A DNA stretch of 64,000 nucleotides from JAFGBI01 sp964454025 (GTDB taxonomy: Bacteria > Myxococcota_A > Polyangia > Polyangiales > Polyangiaceae). The position numbers and the translations under genes were made by a program. Below the pieces are notes generated by a model. It had not been told where the DNA came from. It saw only the letters and a program-made list of their open reading frames with translations, and ran no database searches. Where the stretch lies: contig CAYVRP010000024.1 in the NCBI GenBank assembly GCA_964454025.1, forward strand, positions 17,497 to 81,496, read 5' to 3'. Below are positions 45,457 to 53,438 of this stretch, one piece after another. How positions within the stretch are numbered: the stretch's first letter is position 1; each line of letters opens with the position of its first letter.

Positions 45457-46206
45457 TCAGCGGTCCAGGGCGGCGCGCATCTGCTCGCGGACCTCGCGCA
45501 GCGGCGCGAGCGCCTCCTCGGAAACCGAGGCGCCGAGCTGCGCGAGGCAGGCGTCCAGGGCGGCGACCTGCCGCTCCTGCCGCTCGCGCAGGCGAGCCAC
45601 CATCTGCTCGAAGTCCTCGAAGAACCCCACGAGCTCGTCCCCGCGGCGCAGCCTCCCCCCGGGCTGCAGGCGGCCCTCGGCGACCTCCGCGATCTGCCGC
45701 CGCATCTTGTAGATGGGTCCCGCGACCCTGTGCGTCACGGCGATCCCGGCCAGGCCCACGAACAGCACGAAGACGAGCAGGGCGCCGGCGAGGACATACG
45801 CGAGGGTGACGTGCTGGGCGCGGAGCGCCGCAGCCTGGCGCGCGAGTTCGGCCTGCCGGGCCTCGAGCTGGCTCGTGTACTGGTTGTCGCCGGCCCGGAA
45901 GGCGGCGAGCAGCTCCGGATCCTGGGCGTACTCCGGGTCCTTCACGATGTTCATCTCGACGACCTGGCTGACCTTGCGACCCTCGGCGACGACGGCGCTC
46001 CCCAACGCGACCAGCTCCTGGCTCTGGGCAAGCAGCCTCGTGCTCGTTCGCCAGAGCACCGCGCCCAGCGCGACGCTCAGCACCACCGCGATGCCGACCA
46101 GATACCCCGCGTACTTGAGCTGGAAGCGCCGATCGAGCAGGTAGTTACGGAGCTTGCGCTGGTGTCGCTTCGACGGCGCACCGGACGCTCGCGGAGCTTC
46201 GGCCAT
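45457..46206 (-). CDS. Two-helix HAMP membrane protein lacking output domain
   Basis: 249 residues. A basic N-terminal segment (RNYLLDRRFQLKYAGYLVG) leads into helix one (to about 53), a periplasmic stretch of about 80 residues with coiled-coil character, helix two (about 136-158, LAYVLAGALLVFVLFVGLAG), then a HAMP linker (VTHRVAGPIYKMRRQIAEVA, GRLRRGDELVGFFEDF) and a short coiled coil. It looks like the front half of a chemoreceptor or sensor kinase, but there is no methyl-accepting, kinase or cyclase domain. Such HAMP-only proteins occur in Myxococcota. It could work as a scaffold or as a partner to separate effectors. No partner is adjacent. Confidence 0.75.
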   Translation of the reverse strand: MAEAPRASGAPSKRHQRKLRNYLLDRRFQLKYAGYLVGIAVVLSVALGAVLWRTSTRLLAQSQELVALGSAVVAEGRKVSQVVEMNIVKDPEYAQDPELLAAFRAGDNQYTSQLEARQAELARQAAALRAQHVTLAYVLAGALLVFVLFVGLAGIAVTHRVAGPIYKMRRQIAEVAEGRLQPGGRLRRGDELVGFFEDFEQMVARLRERQERQVAALDACLAQLGASVSEEALAPLREVREQMRAALDR

Positions 46207-46342
46207 GGATCGTGTCTCCCTTCGCCGGCGGTCACCGGGACTGGCTCGCCTCGTTCAGGTTAGCGACCCGGGGTCGGCGAGGGAAGCGTCGCGGGCGCCT
46301 CGCCCGCCCCGGCGCGCGCCCAAGCCGGCGGAATTGGCCGGA

Positions 46343-47137
46343 TCAGCGGAGCTTGGGCGCCATCGGGGCGAACGTCTCCAGGAGCCGGGCGCCCCCCGCC
46401 TGGATCAGCTTGTCCTCGGCGGCTCGATCGGGCTCCGATACGCCCTGCATCGACAGGGTCCGGGTGAAGGTACCCTGCAGGTTCCGCTCGGGGAGCGTGA
46501 AGATGGCCGTCTCGATCTTCAGCGCCAGCGCGCCGCCGGCGTAGCTCGCCTGAACCTCGGCGGAGAGCAGGAAGCCGCGCACCGCGGGGTGGCCGTCGAG
46601 CAGCGCCTTGGCCGCGTCGAGCGACGTGTCGGGCGGCGCGACCGCGAACTCCGGCAGGCCCTTGGCCGTTGCCTTCACGGCGCCCTGGAGGACCTGCGCC
46701 ACGGCCGTGCCGCCGCGTCCCGTGCGGTCGATGGTTTCGAGGACCAAGAGATATCGGGTCTGCTCCCCGATGACCGGCGCGGCGTCGGCCTCGACGCGAG
46801 CCAGGGATCGCTCGATGACGGCCTTCACGGACGCTTTCTCCTCCACCGCGAGCCGCCGCCGGAGACAGTCGGCCCCCCCCTTCCTGAGCTTGCCGAGCGC
46901 GGCGGCCGCGGCGGCGCGCACGGTCGAGCTCTCGTCGCCGAGTCCCCCACAGAGCGGGTCGACCGCGCGCTTCGAGCGGGAGGCGCCCAGGGCGAGCGCG
47001 GCCTGGGTGCGGACCCGGAAGTCCTTCGCGTGGGCGAGTTGCTCGGCGAGCTGATCCACATCCGCCGGCTGGGCCCAGGCGACCCCGGACGTCGCGAGCG
47101 CCGCGAGCACGAGCATCCACGACCACGCCGGCGCCAT
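46343..47137 (-). CDS. Secreted HEAT-repeat protein
   Basis: 264 residues with a signal peptide (ALATSGVAWA, cleavage about 22). Residues about 25-110 contain two or three HEAT-type helical repeats (DFRVRTQAALALGASRSKRA, DESSTVRAAAAAALGKLRKG). The C-terminal half (TRYLLVLETIDRTGRGGTAV through SMQGVSEPDRAAEDK) resembles myxobacterial periplasmic proteins of unknown role. No catalytic motif is seen. It is probably a periplasmic binding scaffold. It diverges from the large plus-strand gene starting at 47287. Confidence 0.7.
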   Translation of the reverse strand: MAPAWSWMLVLAALATSGVAWAQPADVDQLAEQLAHAKDFRVRTQAALALGASRSKRAVDPLCGGLGDESSTVRAAAAAALGKLRKGGADCLRRRLAVEEKASVKAVIERSLARVEADAAPVIGEQTRYLLVLETIDRTGRGGTAVAQVLQGAVKATAKGLPEFAVAPPDTSLDAAKALLDGHPAVRGFLLSAEVQASYAGGALALKIETAIFTLPERNLQGTFTRTLSMQGVSEPDRAAEDKLIQAGGARLLETFAPMAPKLR

Positions 47138-47286
47138 TCCTCACCAGCCTACCACGGGTCGCGGCGCGTCGCCTCACCCTGACCGCGCGAGCGCGCCGGC
47201 CCTGACTGCCGGGCAGGCGACGGCCGGCGGCCGTCCACGCCCATGGTAGGCTCCGGCGGCGGCCGCCAACGTCGCCGCGAACCGTC

Positions 47287-49002
47287 ATGAGACACCGCGC
47301 CATGCTCACCGTCGCCGGCGCCGCGGGGGGGATGCTGCTCGGTGCCCCGCGCGCGGCGGCCGCACCCCTGCACGTGACCGGGACCGCGGGGGTCGAGGCG
47401 TCGGCGTTGCTGCGCGACGGCGCGCTCGAGGTCAGCGGTCGGCTCCTCGACGATCGGGGCGTGGCCGTGCGCGGTGCCGAGGTGCGCCTCGGGCTCGGCG
47501 CGGAGGGTTCGCGACCCCGCCCGCCACCGACGCCGAGCGCGTGTCGAGGCGCCCCCCGGCCGCGCGTCACCGAGACGGAGGTCGCGCAGCTCACCGACGA
47601 CACAGGCGCGTTCTGCCTGGTGTTCGCGCCCGCTTCCCCGACCGACCGCGTCACGGTGCGCTTCCCCGGTGACGGCGACCACGAGGCGTCCCCGGTCACC
47701 GAGGTGCCGGTGCTGGCGGGTCCCCGGTCGGTGGCGCTCGGGTTCGCGCCCACGCCGCGTCACCTCGCGCTCGACGCCGGCGACCCGCAGATCTGGGTCC
47801 GCGCCGAGGTGATCCCGCCCGGCGCGCGCCCCGAGCGGCTCCCGCTCGCGGTGGTCGTCGCGGACCCCGACGGCAGCGAGCGCCCCGTCACGGAGGCGTG
47901 GACCTCGACCGGCGATCGTACCGCCGTACGGCTGCCCGTGGCGGCGCTCGGCGAGCCCGGGCGCGCAACGCTGCTGCTGCGCTTCGTCGGCTCCAGCGAG
48001 CTGCCCCCGGCGACGAGGCGGGTGGTGGTGGAGAAGACTGCCCGCGTCGAGCTCGCGCTCGCGGCGCCGCCGCAGGGCGCCGCCTCCCGCCTCAGCGTGC
48101 GGGTGCCCGTGCGCACTCAGTCGCGGCTGGGGCCGGTGTCGACCGGCAGCGTCGAGCTGCGCTGGGGCGAGCGGACGGTCGGCGCGGCACCGGTCGTGGA
48201 CGGGCCGGCGAGCCCCGTCGCCCGCCTCGACGCCCCGCCCGGCACGCCCGTCGACCTCACGGTGCAATATCTCCCGAATTCCCCTTGGTGGCTGGCCGGG
48301 GAGCCCCTGTCGATCACGGTGGCGGTTCCGCCCGCGCCCCTCTGGCGACGCTGGCCCTGGATGGTCGCGGGCGCAGGCGCCGCGCTCTGGGTGCTCCGCG
48401 GCTGGCGTCGCCCGCGCGCGCGAGCCCCTCAGCAGGCGGAGCCCGCCCCGGCGTCGCCTCCGGGGAAGCCGGCGGTCGAGGTGCTGTCGGTCGGGCCCGC
48501 GCACGGCGGATGGCAAGGGCGCGTCCGAGACGCCCACCTGGGCTCGCCCGTCGCGCTCGCCGAGGTGGCCGTGCTGGGGCCGTCGACAGCGGGGTCACGG
48601 GTCCTGACCCGCGCCGTCACCGACGAAGAGGGGTGGTTCCAGCTGGAACCCGCGGACGGTTCGAGCGAGGGCGCGCACCTGCGGGTGGAGGCGCCGTGGC
48701 ACTCGGCGCTCGAGCGGCCAATCCCGGCCTCCGGCGAGCTGCTGGTGAGCCTCGTGACGCGCCGCCGCGCCATCCTCGATCGCCTGGTCAGCTGGGCGGA
48801 GCGCGTCGGTCACCCCTGGTTCTGGGGCTCCGCCGAGCCGACGCCCGGCCACGTGGCGCGCGTCGCACGCGAGCGGGGCGACGCGGGGGTCGCCGCGTGG
48901 GCAGAGGCGGCCGAGGCCGCAGCCTTCGGCGCCGAACCCGTGGACTCGGTGCGAGAACGGGCCGTTGCGGAGCGCGCCCCTCCCGCGCACGGTTCACGTT
49001 GA
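47287..49002 (+). CDS. Single-pass surface protein with Ig/carboxypeptidase-regulatory-like domains
   Basis: 571 residues. Signal peptide (GAPRAAAA) at the N-terminus. Residues about 28-350 are beta-rich repeats of the carboxypeptidase-regulatory/Ig type (LEVSGRLLDDRGVAVRGAEV, LTDDTGAFCLVFAP). One membrane helix at about 358-373 (WPWMVAGAGAALWVL) precedes a basic stop-transfer. A further regulatory-like beta domain follows on the other side (GRVRDAHLGSPVALAEVAVL, VTDEEGWFQLEP), then an alpha-helical C-terminus. A protein with such domains on both sides of a membrane is unusual. Function unknown. The gene leads directly into the ftsY promoter. Confidence 0.7.
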   Translation: MRHRAMLTVAGAAGGMLLGAPRAAAAPLHVTGTAGVEASALLRDGALEVSGRLLDDRGVAVRGAEVRLGLGAEGSRPRPPPTPSACRGAPRPRVTETEVAQLTDDTGAFCLVFAPASPTDRVTVRFPGDGDHEASPVTEVPVLAGPRSVALGFAPTPRHLALDAGDPQIWVRAEVIPPGARPERLPLAVVVADPDGSERPVTEAWTSTGDRTAVRLPVAALGEPGRATLLLRFVGSSELPPATRRVVVEKTARVELALAAPPQGAASRLSVRVPVRTQSRLGPVSTGSVELRWGERTVGAAPVVDGPASPVARLDAPPGTPVDLTVQYLPNSPWWLAGEPLSITVAVPPAPLWRRWPWMVAGAGAALWVLRGWRRPRARAPQQAEPAPASPPGKPAVEVLSVGPAHGGWQGRVRDAHLGSPVALAEVAVLGPSTAGSRVLTRAVTDEEGWFQLEPADGSSEGAHLRVEAPWHSALERPIPASGELLVSLVTRRRAILDRLVSWAERVGHPWFWGSAEPTPGHVARVARERGDAGVAAWAEAAEAAAFGAEPVDSVRERAVAERAPPAHGSR

Positions 49003-49027
49003 CGCGGGCCGCGGAGCCCTCTAACTC
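48999..49027 (+). promoter_or_regulatory. Promoter for ftsY overlapping preceding stop
   Basis: TTGACG (48999-49004) overlaps the TGA stop of the previous gene; 17-bp spacer; TAACTC (49022-49027). It lies 97 nt before the ftsY ATG. Confidence 0.5.
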
Positions 49028-49123
49028 CGAGGAGAGATCGAGGCGGTCCCCGCAGCGCCTCGCGCTGGGCAGGGCGCTCCGGTCCGCTCGCCGTGAAAGA
49101 ACCCCCACTCCTCCTCACGCGCC

Positions 49124-50377
49124 ATGGAAATCGTCCTCGTTCTGATCGGGATCGCCGTCGTCGTCCTGGTGGTCTATCTCGCCACCCGGAAGCGAGCGGA
49201 TGAGCTTCCACCCCACGCCGAGGAGCCGCGGCTGCCGGAGTCGCCCAAGGCGAAGAAGCGCGCCGCTGCCGAGCGAGAGTCGCGGCGCCCGGCGCCCGCA
49301 CCCGCGCCGCCGCCGAAGGAGAGGAAGGAGAGCGAGCCTGCCCCGCGAGCGGCCGCGTCCGCGCCGCCCGCGCCGGAGCCGACCCCGCCCGCCGCCGAGC
49401 CGCCCCGGCGCGTCGGACGGCTGCTCGCCGAGCGCCACGACCCGACGGCGCTCCGCCAGGGGCTGGCCAAGTCGCGGGAGGCCGGCGGTTTCTTCGGGCG
49501 CCTGCGCGCGCTCTTCGCGGGCAAGCCCGAGATCAGCGCCGAGCTCACCGCGCAGATCGAGGAGGTGCTCATCAGCTCCGACGTGGGCGTGGCCACGACG
49601 GACACCTTGCTCGCGCGCGTGCGGGAGTCGATCTCGCGCGGCGAGGCCCTCGACGACCGGCAGGTCTGGCAGCTGCTCCGCGAGGAGGCGGTGCGGATCC
49701 TCGAGGTCGGGGGGACCAGCGGCCCGCTCGAGCTGCGCGCCAAGCCGACCGTGATCCTATTCGTCGGCGTGAACGGGTGCGGCAAGACGACGACGATCGG
49801 CAAGCTCGCTACCCGGCTCAAGGCCGCCGGCGTCGAGTGCGTCCTCGCCGCCGGCGACACCTTCCGCGCCGCCGCCGTACAGCAGCTCTCGATCTGGGGG
49901 AAGCGGGTTGGTTGTGAGGTGGTCAGCGGCAAGGACGGCGCGGACCCTGGAAGTGTAATTTTCGAGTCCATCAAGAAAGCCCAGGAAATCGGCGCCGACG
50001 TCGTGCTCGCGGACACCGCGGGGCGATTGCATACGAAGACGAACCTGATGGCCGAGATGACGAAGATCGCGAAAACGGCGGCGAAAGCGCTGGAGGGCGC
50101 CCCCCACGAAATCCTGCTCGTGATCGACGCCACAACAGGGCAGAATGCCCTCGCCCAGGCGCGGGAGTTCCAGCAAGCCTTGGCATTGACGGGAATCGTC
50201 TTGACGAAGCTCGATGGGACCGCGAAGGGCGGTGTGGTGCTCGGCATCAGTGATGCTCTCCGCCTGCCGGTGCGTCTGGTCGGCCTCGGCGAGCGCCCCT
50301 CGGACCTGCACGAGTTCAGCCCGGAGGAGTTCGTGGAAGCGCTGCTGGGCAAGGAGAGCGAATCGACCGCCGAATAG
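49124..50377 (+). CDS. ftsY: Signal recognition particle receptor FtsY
   Basis: 417 residues. FtsY docks ribosome-SRP complexes at the inner membrane for cotranslational insertion. Here it starts with a real membrane helix (MEIVLVLIGIAVVVLVVYLA), unlike E. coli FtsY, followed by a basic/acidic Ala-Pro-Glu linker to about 95. The NG domain follows, with GTPase motifs GVNGCGKTTTIGKLA (G1), DTFRAAAVQQL, DTAGRLHTKTNL (G3), TKLDGTAKGG (G4) and the closing GLGERPSDLHEF. All motifs are intact. The membrane helix form is known in other bacteria. It has its own promoter upstream, and a promoter for the two outer-membrane genes follows it. Confidence 0.96.
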   Translation: MEIVLVLIGIAVVVLVVYLATRKRADELPPHAEEPRLPESPKAKKRAAAERESRRPAPAPAPPPKERKESEPAPRAAASAPPAPEPTPPAAEPPRRVGRLLAERHDPTALRQGLAKSREAGGFFGRLRALFAGKPEISAELTAQIEEVLISSDVGVATTDTLLARVRESISRGEALDDRQVWQLLREEAVRILEVGGTSGPLELRAKPTVILFVGVNGCGKTTTIGKLATRLKAAGVECVLAAGDTFRAAAVQQLSIWGKRVGCEVVSGKDGADPGSVIFESIKKAQEIGADVVLADTAGRLHTKTNLMAEMTKIAKTAAKALEGAPHEILLVIDATTGQNALAQAREFQQALALTGIVLTKLDGTAKGGVVLGISDALRLPVRLVGLGERPSDLHEFSPEEFVEALLGKESESTAE

Positions 50378-50391
50378 GGCGCTTTTGGTTG

Positions 50392-50421
50392 TTGATCGCG
50401 TCAAATCGCACGTGATATAGT
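50392..50421 (+). promoter_or_regulatory. Sigma-70-like promoter for GltA/GltB-like pair
   Basis: TTGATC (50392-50397), 18-bp spacer, TATAGT (50416-50421), starting 15 nt after the ftsY stop. The leader to the ATG at 50513 is about 85 nt and relatively AT-rich. Confidence 0.65.
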
Positions 50422-50512
50422 CGCGCGGCGCTCGCGGTGGGCGATTTTACCAAATGTTCTCAATACTTGCGGGACTTCGGGAGCATTCGTTCCAGGAGAA
50501 AACGGTAGACGC

Positions 50513-51469
50513 ATGAAGAAGATCCGCATCGGGCTCCTCGCGGCGGTGATGTGCGCGATTCCCGCACTCGCCTCGGCGCAGGACGAAGGCGAAGAGGGCG
50601 CTGCTGCCGAGGGTGGCGAGGAAGGCGCGGCGACCGAGGCCGAGGAGGGCGCCACCGGGGAAGGGGAAGAGGCACCCGTCGGCGAGGGGGTCCCGGGCGT
50701 GGGCGCCGACACAGGCGGCCTGGCAGCGATCTGCCAGATCGACCCCGACGCCTGCCCGAAGCTCGACATGGAGAAGGAGGCGAAGAAGGATCTGAACGAG
50801 AAGATCTACGCCGTCCAGCAGATTTACGCGAAGCGCAAGATGCGCTTCGAGCTGAACCCCTACTGGTCGATCACCCTCAACGATCAGTTCGTGCAGCACC
50901 CCGGGCCGGGCATCGCGGGCAACTTCTACCTCTTCGAGGTGTTCGCGATCGGCGCCAACTTCAACTACTATAACCCCTTCAACGTCGACAGCGATTTCAA
51001 CGCCGACGTGCGGCGGGCCGCGCGCGTGGGCGTGCCGCTGACGGAGTACAACTGGGGCGCGAACTTCAACCTCACCTACGTGCCAGCCTACGGCAAGTTC
51101 GCGGGGTTCAGCGACTTCATCTTCCACTGGGACCTCTACCTCGTCGCCGGCGGCGGCGTCATCAGCTCGCGTCCGATCGCCGTGATCGACCCGGACAACC
51201 GGGCCTTCGAGTACAAGATCAAGGGCGGGGGGAACGCCGGGATCGGCGTGCGGGTCTTCTTCAACCGCTGGTTCGCGGGGATCCTCGAGATCCGGGACTA
51301 CATCTTCATGGAAGATCTCGAGAACCTACAGACCTTCGACGACCCGGTCCAGGCCCAGGATCCCGCCAACTGGTACGACCCGGACCAGGAGCTCACGAAC
51401 AACGTTCAGGCGCAGTTTGGCGTCTCCATCTTCATGCCGTTCTCCTTCGAGTACCGGTTGCCGAAGTGA
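50513..51469 (+). CDS. Outer-membrane beta-barrel, GltA/GltB-like (first of pair)
   Basis: 318 residues. Signal peptide ends ALASA (22). Next is a strongly acidic Glu/Gly/Ala stretch (about 23-68), a short conserved segment with two cysteines (ICQIDPDACPKLDMEKEA), then a barrel of amphipathic strands (MRFELNPYWSITLNDQFVQ, VFAIGANFNYYNPF, FIFHWDLYLVAGGG, FEYRLPK at the end). Myxococcus GltA and GltB are two related outer-membrane barrels of this type and length that contact GltC. The call rests on architecture, the shared promoter type and genome proximity to gltC-I. The ribosome site (AGGAG) is 14 nt from the ATG, longer than usual. Confidence 0.7.
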   Translation: MKKIRIGLLAAVMCAIPALASAQDEGEEGAAAEGGEEGAATEAEEGATGEGEEAPVGEGVPGVGADTGGLAAICQIDPDACPKLDMEKEAKKDLNEKIYAVQQIYAKRKMRFELNPYWSITLNDQFVQHPGPGIAGNFYLFEVFAIGANFNYYNPFNVDSDFNADVRRAARVGVPLTEYNWGANFNLTYVPAYGKFAGFSDFIFHWDLYLVAGGGVISSRPIAVIDPDNRAFEYKIKGGGNAGIGVRVFFNRWFAGILEIRDYIFMEDLENLQTFDDPVQAQDPANWYDPDQELTNNVQAQFGVSIFMPFSFEYRLPK

Positions 51470-51486
51470 CGCTGGAGGAGGCGACG

Positions 51487-52416
51487 ATGAGGACGACGAC
51501 GATGAAGACGACGGCCACCACGCGACGACTGCTCCTCGCCATCTCCGCGGGCATCGGGTTGCTGGCAGCGACAGAAACCGCGCAGGCGCAGGAGATCCTC
51601 CTGACGGGCCCGCTCGCGGGCGCCCCCGCGGTGCGCAAGCTCCGGCTCTATCGCCAGGGCCGGTTCGAGGTCACCCCGTCCGCGACGTTCACGCTGCTCG
51701 ACAAGTACCAGCGGACCATCCTGCCGGGCATCCAGCTCGACTACAACTTCACCGACTGGCTCTCGCTCGGCGTGTGGGGCGCGTTCTCCCCGGATCCCCT
51801 CCACCTCCCGCTCGGCCTCACCAAGAAGATCCAGAACGTCAATGAGGAGCGCGGCTGCCGGGATCCGAACACCGGTGATCCCGCGGGCCAGGTGTCCACG
51901 ACCACCAACTGCCGCCTCACCGCCGTCAACCTCGGCCTGAACTTCGAGGATCAGCTCGGCGAGGTGACGTGGGTCGCGGCGCCGCAGATCACGGGCGTCC
52001 CCTTCCGAGGCAAGGTGTCCTTCTTCAAGAAGGCCTTCGTCGACACGGAGATGTTCTTCTTCCTCGGCGCAGCGTTCGTCGGCCTGCTGGAGCGCGTCGA
52101 GTGCGGGCCTGCGTCCGACACCGGGATCGCGTGCAGCGACGGAGACGCTTTCGAGCGCGAGAGCCGGCTGGCGATCGGTCCCACGGTCGGTCTGGGCTTC
52201 ACCTTCTGGGCGAACAAGTGGAGCGGACTCTCGCTGCAGTACCGCCTGCTGCCCTTCGGCTGGAACAGCGGCGGGTTCGACACCGCTGGCGGTGACCCCG
52301 ACGGTGAGTTCCCCGATGCTTCCATCACCAAGGACGATCGGCCGTACCAGTTCAACCAGCTACTGACCGTGGGGTGGAGCTTCTACTTCCCGTTCGAACA
52401 CCGGATCTCACAGTAG
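51487..52416 (+). CDS. Outer-membrane beta-barrel, GltA/GltB-like (second of pair)
   Basis: 309 residues from the ATG at 51487 (GGAGGAGG 5 nt upstream; an in-frame GTG overlapping the previous stop is less likely). The signal peptide ends near ETAQA (34). The barrel begins LRLYRQGRFEVTPSATFTLL, DYNFTDWLSLGVWGAF and ends in YFPFEHRISQ. It shares with the preceding protein the RFE-P-TL core and a similar strand pattern, so the two are paralogues, as GltA and GltB are. A 17-nt gap after the first gene makes an operon. One loop holds paired cysteines (ERGCRD, TNCRL; VECGP, IACSD). Confidence 0.7.
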   Translation: MRTTTMKTTATTRRLLLAISAGIGLLAATETAQAQEILLTGPLAGAPAVRKLRLYRQGRFEVTPSATFTLLDKYQRTILPGIQLDYNFTDWLSLGVWGAFSPDPLHLPLGLTKKIQNVNEERGCRDPNTGDPAGQVSTTTNCRLTAVNLGLNFEDQLGEVTWVAAPQITGVPFRGKVSFFKKAFVDTEMFFFLGAAFVGLLERVECGPASDTGIACSDGDAFERESRLAIGPTVGLGFTFWANKWSGLSLQYRLLPFGWNSGGFDTAGGDPDGEFPDASITKDDRPYQFNQLLTVGWSFYFPFEHRISQ

Positions 52417-52567
52417 CCGACGTCTGGGGGAGGGTCCGTTCGCCGATCACGGCCGCGGTCGAGGCATCCCGATCGCGGCCGTATCGCCGTGGAGTGGGGC
52501 GGCGCTGCGTGTGCCGCGTCAATGGTGTGCGCGCCGCCACGGTCGAACCGTGGGCGCGACGCTGCGC

Positions 52568-53314
52568 CTAGCCGCGACGCTCCACGCGGTCGCCGCCCAG
52601 CGCGAACTCCGGGGGGAGCGCCTCGGCGAGAGGACCCCGGAGATCCTCGGGGATGGGCCAACCCGCGGCGGCGATCCCGAGCGCGATCCGGTTGCGGATG
52701 CGCAGGCTCTCCTCCTCGGTGATGGCCTCGACCAGCGCGCCCAGGCTCGCCGGGTCCTGGCACGCGAACGTCGTGGTGACGGCCGCGTAGCGGATCGGCT
52801 CGCTCATGTCCGTGAGAAATGGCTCGACGGCCTCCCGCACCTCGGGGCTGGGGAACTCCTCGAGCGTGATCAGGAGCTGGCGCTTGGGCTCGATGTTGCG
52901 CACGTACTCGGTGTCGAACTCGTCGAGCAGTCCCAGGACCTCGTCGACGAAGTCCTCCGCGGGGAGGATCTGCCGCAGGATCTTGAGCGGCCAGGTGAGG
53001 CTCTCGGCGCTGGTCGCGTAGGCGCGGAGCGGCGCGAGCGCGGCGGTGCCCGCCGCCACGACGCCCTGGGCGGCCGTCTCTTTCTCCTCCTGGTCGGTGA
53101 TCGAGGGATCCATCGACCAGTTGAAGCGCCTGAGCAACGCGGCCGCGCTCTCCGCCGTGGCCATGGCCGCGAGCTGCTCGATCGCCTCCTGGCGGTCGAA
53201 GTTCTGCGCCATCTTGTCGGCGGCGAGCCGCGCCAGCCGAGCGAGCTCCCGCTCCGTCTTCTTCTTGGTCGCTGCCGGGGATTTCTTGCCGCTGAGGATG
53301 TCGAAGAGGCCCAT
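52568..53314 (-). CDS. Cytoplasmic HEAT-repeat protein
   Basis: 248 residues from the ATG at 53314 (MGLFDILSGKKS); upstream frame to 53368 is Pro/Arg-rich and has no start support. There is no signal peptide. The protein is all-alpha with HEAT-type repeats (ELARLARLAADKMAQNFDRQ, EAIEQLAAMATAESAAALL, EPIRYAAVTTTFACQDPASL). The MGLFDILSG opening is common in myxobacterial HEAT proteins of unknown function. It is probably a protein-binding scaffold, and no enzyme motif is visible. It is convergent with the outer-membrane pair and could relate to it, but nothing shows this. Confidence 0.75.
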   Translation of the reverse strand: MGLFDILSGKKSPAATKKKTERELARLARLAADKMAQNFDRQEAIEQLAAMATAESAAALLRRFNWSMDPSITDQEEKETAAQGVVAAGTAALAPLRAYATSAESLTWPLKILRQILPAEDFVDEVLGLLDEFDTEYVRNIEPKRQLLITLEEFPSPEVREAVEPFLTDMSEPIRYAAVTTTFACQDPASLGALVEAITEEESLRIRNRIALGIAAAGWPIPEDLRGPLAEALPPEFALGGDRVERRG

Positions 53315-53438
53315 GGCGGATCGGCCGGGCGCCGGGTGGGGCGCCCGCCGGGGGGGCTTATAGCTCATGCGCGCGGCTCGCGCAGGCGCAATCGCCGGCG
53401 GTCCCGGATCCGCGCCGCGCAGTGGTGCCGCGCCCGCC

